Below are positions 4,831 through 7,027 of a stretch of DNA of 7,027 nt, in pieces. This DNA comes from an uncultured Pseudorhodobacter sp. GTDB taxonomy: Bacteria > Pseudomonadota > Alphaproteobacteria > Rhodobacterales > Rhodobacteraceae. The stretch covers positions 1 through 7,027 of the forward strand of contig CALEMZ010000330.1 of assembly GCA_937910975.1 (NCBI GenBank). The letters are read 5' to 3'. Both the position numbers and the translations under genes were made by a program. Each line of letters starts with the position of its first letter. The stretch's first letter is position 1. The notes beneath the pieces are model-generated. The model was not told the origin of the DNA and did no database searches. It saw nothing but the letters and a program-made list of their open reading frames with translations.

Positions 4831-6201
4831 ATGACGCAAGGCTGGAAAAAATCGGATTGGCGCGCAAAGCCTCGGGTCCAAATGCCCGACTATCTTGACG
4901 CACCAGCATTGAATGCGGTTGAGGCCCAACTTGCCAAATACCCGCCTCTGGTCTTTGCCGGAGAGGCTCGGCGGCTGAAAAAGCAGCTTGGACTTGCCTC
5001 AGAGGGTAAGGCGTTTTTGCTGCAAGGCGGCGATTGCGCTGAGAGCTTTTCAGAGTTCTCGGCCGACAATATCCGCGACACATTCCGCGTGATGCTGCAA
5101 ATGGCGGTGGTGCTGACCTATGGCGCCAAAGTGCCGGTGGTAAAAGTGGGCCGTATGGCGGGGCAATTTGCCAAGCCGCGCTCGACGCCAACCGAAGTGG
5201 TGGATGGCGTGGAATATGCCAGCTACCGCGGCGATATCATCAACGGGTTTGAGGCGACAATGGAAAGTCGCATCCCCGATCCGAAGCGGATGCTGCAAGC
5301 ATATACTCAGGCCGCCGCCTCGTTGAACCTGTTGCGCGCGTTCTCAACCGGTGGCTTTGCCGATATTCACCGGGTTCATAGCTGGACATTGGGCTTTGCC
5401 GAGCATGACAAGGCCGAACGCTACCGCGAGCTTAGCAACCGCATTTCCGATGCGCTGGACTTTATGCAAGCGGCGGGTGTCGACAGCACTACCGCGCATC
5501 AACTTTCGCAGGTGGACTTCTACACCAGCCACGAGTCCTTGCTGCTGGAATATGAAGAGGCGCTGTGCCGGATTGACAGCATCAGTGGCAAGCCCGTCGC
5601 GGGCTCTGGCCATATGATCTGGATCGGCGACCGCACGCGCCAGCCCGATGGTGCGCATGTCGAATTTGCACGCGGCGTTTTGAACCCAATAGGCCTGAAA
5701 TGCGGGCCTTCGACCACTGCCGAAGACCTCAAGGTGCTGATGGCCAAGCTGAACCCGGAAAATGAAGCGGGCCGTCTGACTTTGATCGCGCGCTTTGGTG
5801 CGGGTAAGGTCGGCGACCATCTGCCGCGCCTGATCAAGACGGTTGAGCAAGAGGGCGCGAAGGTGCTTTGGTCTTGCGACCCGATGCATGGCAACACGAT
5901 CAAATCAGCCTCGGGCTATAAGACCCGGCCCTTCGAATCCGTGCTGCGCGAAGTGCGCGAATTCTTCGCCATCCATAAGGCTGAAGGCACCATTCCCGGC
6001 GGCGTTCATTTTGAGATGACGGGCAAGGATGTGACCGAATGTACCGGTGGCTTGCGCGATGTGACCGATGAAAACCTGTCGGATCGCTATCATACCGCTT
6101 GCGACCCGCGCCTGAACGCCAGCCAAGCGCTGGAGTTGGCGTTCTTGGTAGCGGAAGAGCTTTCCAGAACCCGTGCGGACGAGCACCGGGTGGCGATGTA
6201 A
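4831..6201 (+). CDS. aroG: Class II 3-deoxy-7-phosphoheptulonate (DAHP) synthase
   Basis: A complete 456-aa cytoplasmic enzyme that condenses phosphoenolpyruvate with erythrose 4-phosphate to DAHP, the first step of the shikimate pathway to aromatic amino acids. It is of the plant/mycobacterial class II type, with normal length. The four expected metal ligands are present: Cys69 (LLQGGDCAESF), His353 (DPMHGNT), Glu395 (HFEMTGKDVTEC) and Asp425 (CDPRLNASQALEL). Substrate-binding stretches KVGRMAGQFAKPRS (105-118, with Arg108), CGPSTTAEDL (291-300), ARFGAGKVGDHLP (320-332) and KTRPFESVLREVREFF (364-379) are intact. The start at 4831 is set by GGAG 7 nt upstream; a longer in-frame start at 4753 would add 26 residues lying across the putative promoter. 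It is monocistronic, followed by a strong terminator. Class II enzymes are often regulated allosterically; nothing here shows the effector. The symbol aroG follows mycobacterial usage and may differ in this group. Confidence 0.95.
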   Translation: MTQGWKKSDWRAKPRVQMPDYLDAPALNAVEAQLAKYPPLVFAGEARRLKKQLGLASEGKAFLLQGGDCAESFSEFSADNIRDTFRVMLQMAVVLTYGAKVPVVKVGRMAGQFAKPRSTPTEVVDGVEYASYRGDIINGFEATMESRIPDPKRMLQAYTQAAASLNLLRAFSTGGFADIHRVHSWTLGFAEHDKAERYRELSNRISDALDFMQAAGVDSTTAHQLSQVDFYTSHESLLLEYEEALCRIDSISGKPVAGSGHMIWIGDRTRQPDGAHVEFARGVLNPIGLKCGPSTTAEDLKVLMAKLNPENEAGRLTLIARFGAGKVGDHLPRLIKTVEQEGAKVLWSCDPMHGNTIKSASGYKTRPFESVLREVREFFAIHKAEGTIPGGVHFEMTGKDVTECTGGLRDVTDENLSDRYHTACDPRLNASQALELAFLVAEELSRTRADEHRVAM

Positions 6202-6222
6202 GTACGCCTTTCGCGATTGGAC

Positions 6223-6255
6223 AAAAAAGGGCGCCCTCGGGTGCCCTTTTCTTTT
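6223..6255. terminator. Strong bidirectional rho-independent terminator
   Basis: Arms AAAAGGGCGCC (6225-6235) and GGTGCCCTTTT (6240-6250) pair across a CTCG loop (6236-6239) with one wobble. On the plus strand the stem is followed by TTTTCTTTT, 22 nt after the DAHP synthase stop. On the minus strand it is followed by six Ts (complement of 6228-6223), so it can also end leftward transcripts from the PAS protein gene. This is the clearest terminator in the window. Confidence 0.9.
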
Positions 6256-6270
6256 GGCGCGTGCCAGATT

Positions 6271-6318
6271 GCCGTGCATTACAGCGCTTCCAGTTCCTTT
6301 AGAATTGGTTTGCACGGC
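6271..6318. repeat. Nested stem-loop in the convergent 3' spacer
   Basis: A perfect inverted repeat GCCGTGCA (6271-6278) and TGCACGGC (6311-6318) encloses a second hairpin CCAGTTC (6290-6296) and GAATTGG (6302-6308), with a 5-nt loop and one wobble. It lies between the PAS protein stop and the bidirectional terminator, so a leftward transcript would carry it in its 3' untranslated region. The role is unknown: mRNA stability or part of a small RNA are both possible. Confidence 0.5.
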
Positions 6319-6331
6319 TTCTCGCCTGACA

Positions 6332-6349
6332 GGTTCGGGCCCGGAAACC
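6332..6349. repeat. Inverted repeat with CGGGCCCG core
   Basis: GGTT (6332-6335) and AACC (6346-6349) flank the perfect palindrome CGGGCCCG (6336-6343), with two extra bases on one side. It sits 50 nt after the PAS protein stop codon on the minus strand. The core has no room for a loop, so it is either a protein-binding site or an imperfect hairpin with a short central loop. Confidence 0.4.
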
Positions 6350-6398
6350 CAATGTTTTGTTTTGCCGATGTTTTGTCTAAATGAATTCTGAAGAGGCC

Positions 6399-7027
6399 TT
6401 AGCCGTTCGAAGTGACAAGCCGCAAGTAAGGGCGCGAGTTTACCTTTCCTGACGATTCAAACCGCGCTGCGGGCTCAGCAAAGGCAATTGTCCGCGCCGG
6501 TTCGGTCGTCTTGTCTGGCACTGGGGCAAAGGTCGTGAACATCGGGCGAGGAGGACGTTCTGCCTGCGTCGGCGGAGGTAAACGTATCAGAGATTGGCCT
6601 TTTACGGCAAATCGGCGCTGGCCGCGCCCAATGGCCCCAGCCGGCGCTAAGCAGCCTAGTGCGAGGCCGCTGAGGCCCTCATCCGTGCGCATCGGCAAAA
6701 GCAGCAAGCGCGCGGATAGGGCCGGGCGGCCAAGCCCGCGCTCTGCTTCCAGATCCATTGTCAGAATGGCAGGCCCGGTGAACACCTGTTCCAGCATTGC
6801 CGCAAGCTGCGGGCGGGTTTCGGGGCAAAATGCCGCCGAGATGGGCAGGCCGCGCGGGTCCATCCCTATGATTTCGGCTAAATCCATACCTGCGATGCGA
6901 AACCGCGCGATGCCGGGGGCCACGCGCTCCAGCAAAAATGTGCTCGACAGCGCCGCCTCAATTCCCCGTGGATTGAATTGTGATCGCATCGGAATGCTGT
7001 CTTGCACACGCAGCCCCTCCCAATAGC
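6399..7027 (-). CDS. PAS-domain protein (PAS_5 type), N-terminus beyond the window
   Basis: The last 208 or so residues are visible. The frame stays open to the right edge: before a possible GTG start at 7007 it reads YWEGLR, followed by VQDSIPMRSQFNPRGIE. This matches how short PAS_5-type proteins of Rhodobacterales begin (YWE.LR, then P.RS, then .PRGIE), so the true start lies beyond 7027. The PAS-like core follows: FLLERVAPGIARFRIAGMDL, AEIIGMDPRGLPISAAFCPE, LEQVFTGPAIL, and LLLLPMRTDEGLSGLALGCL. A Pro-rich, probably disordered stretch then leads to the C-terminal RPYLRLVTSNG. No output domain (kinase, cyclase, HTH) is attached, so it may act by binding a partner. The stop (6401-6399) converges on the DAHP synthase gene, with the shared terminator 140-170 nt downstream. 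Function is not established; the family match is from memory of motif order. Confidence 0.8.
   Translation of the reverse strand, partial: YWEGLRVQDSIPMRSQFNPRGIEAALSSTFLLERVAPGIARFRIAGMDLAEIIGMDPRGLPISAAFCPETRPQLAAMLEQVFTGPAILTMDLEAERGLGRPALSARLLLLPMRTDEGLSGLALGCLAPAGAIGRGQRRFAVKGQSLIRLPPPTQAERPPRPMFTTFAPVPDKTTEPARTIAFAEPAARFESSGKVNSRPYLRLVTSNG

Noticed and set aside
5344..5889. Minus-strand frame of 181 codons
   Set aside because: Antisense to the DAHP synthase gene, which carries all catalytic motifs; the shadow has none.
6511..7026. Plus-strand frame of 171 codons
   Set aside because: Antisense to the PAS protein gene and rich in Arg, Ser, Pro and Gly, as expected for a shadow frame; the minus-strand product has recognisable family motifs.
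1..7027. Mobile elements, CRISPR arrays, tRNA or rRNA genes, defence or toxin-antitoxin systems
   Set aside because: No repeat array, transposase, integrase, conserved RNA-gene sequence or recognisable defence domain was seen on either strand.

Overview
This is ordinary chromosomal DNA of an alphaproteobacterium, most likely a member of the Rhodobacterales (Roseobacter group). That placement is inferred from GC-rich codon use, from the protein types (a class II DAHP synthase, GlxA-type AraC regulator, short PAS_5-type protein ending in RPYLRLV) and from gene style. No search was run. I see no rRNA, tRNA, CRISPR array, insertion sequence or phage gene.

Left part (1-2265, minus strand): the start of a branched-chain-amino-acid-type (HAAT) ABC importer operon. 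It reads right to left: a periplasmic substrate-binding protein (2265-1081), a strong intercistronic hairpin (1029-1056), a LivG-type ATPase (962-180), a 37-codon small ORF fitted exactly between the ATPase genes (187-74), and the first 24 codons of a LivF-type ATPase that leaves the window at base 1. The permease genes are not in the window and presumably follow livF. The binding protein keeps the family disulphide and the ligand serine/threonine loops, but appears to carry Gln where LivJ has the glutamate that holds the ligand's amino group, so its substrate is open.

Centre (2266-4666): divergent from the importer, with only 75 bp between start codons, is a secreted PQQ-dependent aldose-sugar dehydrogenase (2341-3480, plus). 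An AT-rich, repeat-containing convergent spacer (3481-3652) follows. Then comes a GlxA-type regulator (4666-3653, minus) with a DJ-1/PfpI-like domain and a C-terminal AraC double helix-turn-helix.

Right part (4667-7027): a divergent promoter region leads to a complete class II DAHP synthase (4831-6201, plus), the first enzyme of the shikimate pathway, with all four expected metal ligands. It ends at a strong bidirectional terminator (6223-6255). Converging on it is a PAS_5-type protein (minus, 6399 to beyond the right edge), whose coding frame runs off the window although a GTG at 7007 could be mistaken for its start. The 197-bp spacer between these two genes is unusually rich in inverted repeats.

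The genes form separate units (importer, dehydrogenase, regulator, shikimate enzyme, PAS protein) rather than one pathway. I found no clearly new multi-gene system. The best leads are the small ORF between the two ATPase genes and the structured convergent spacer at 6223-6350.
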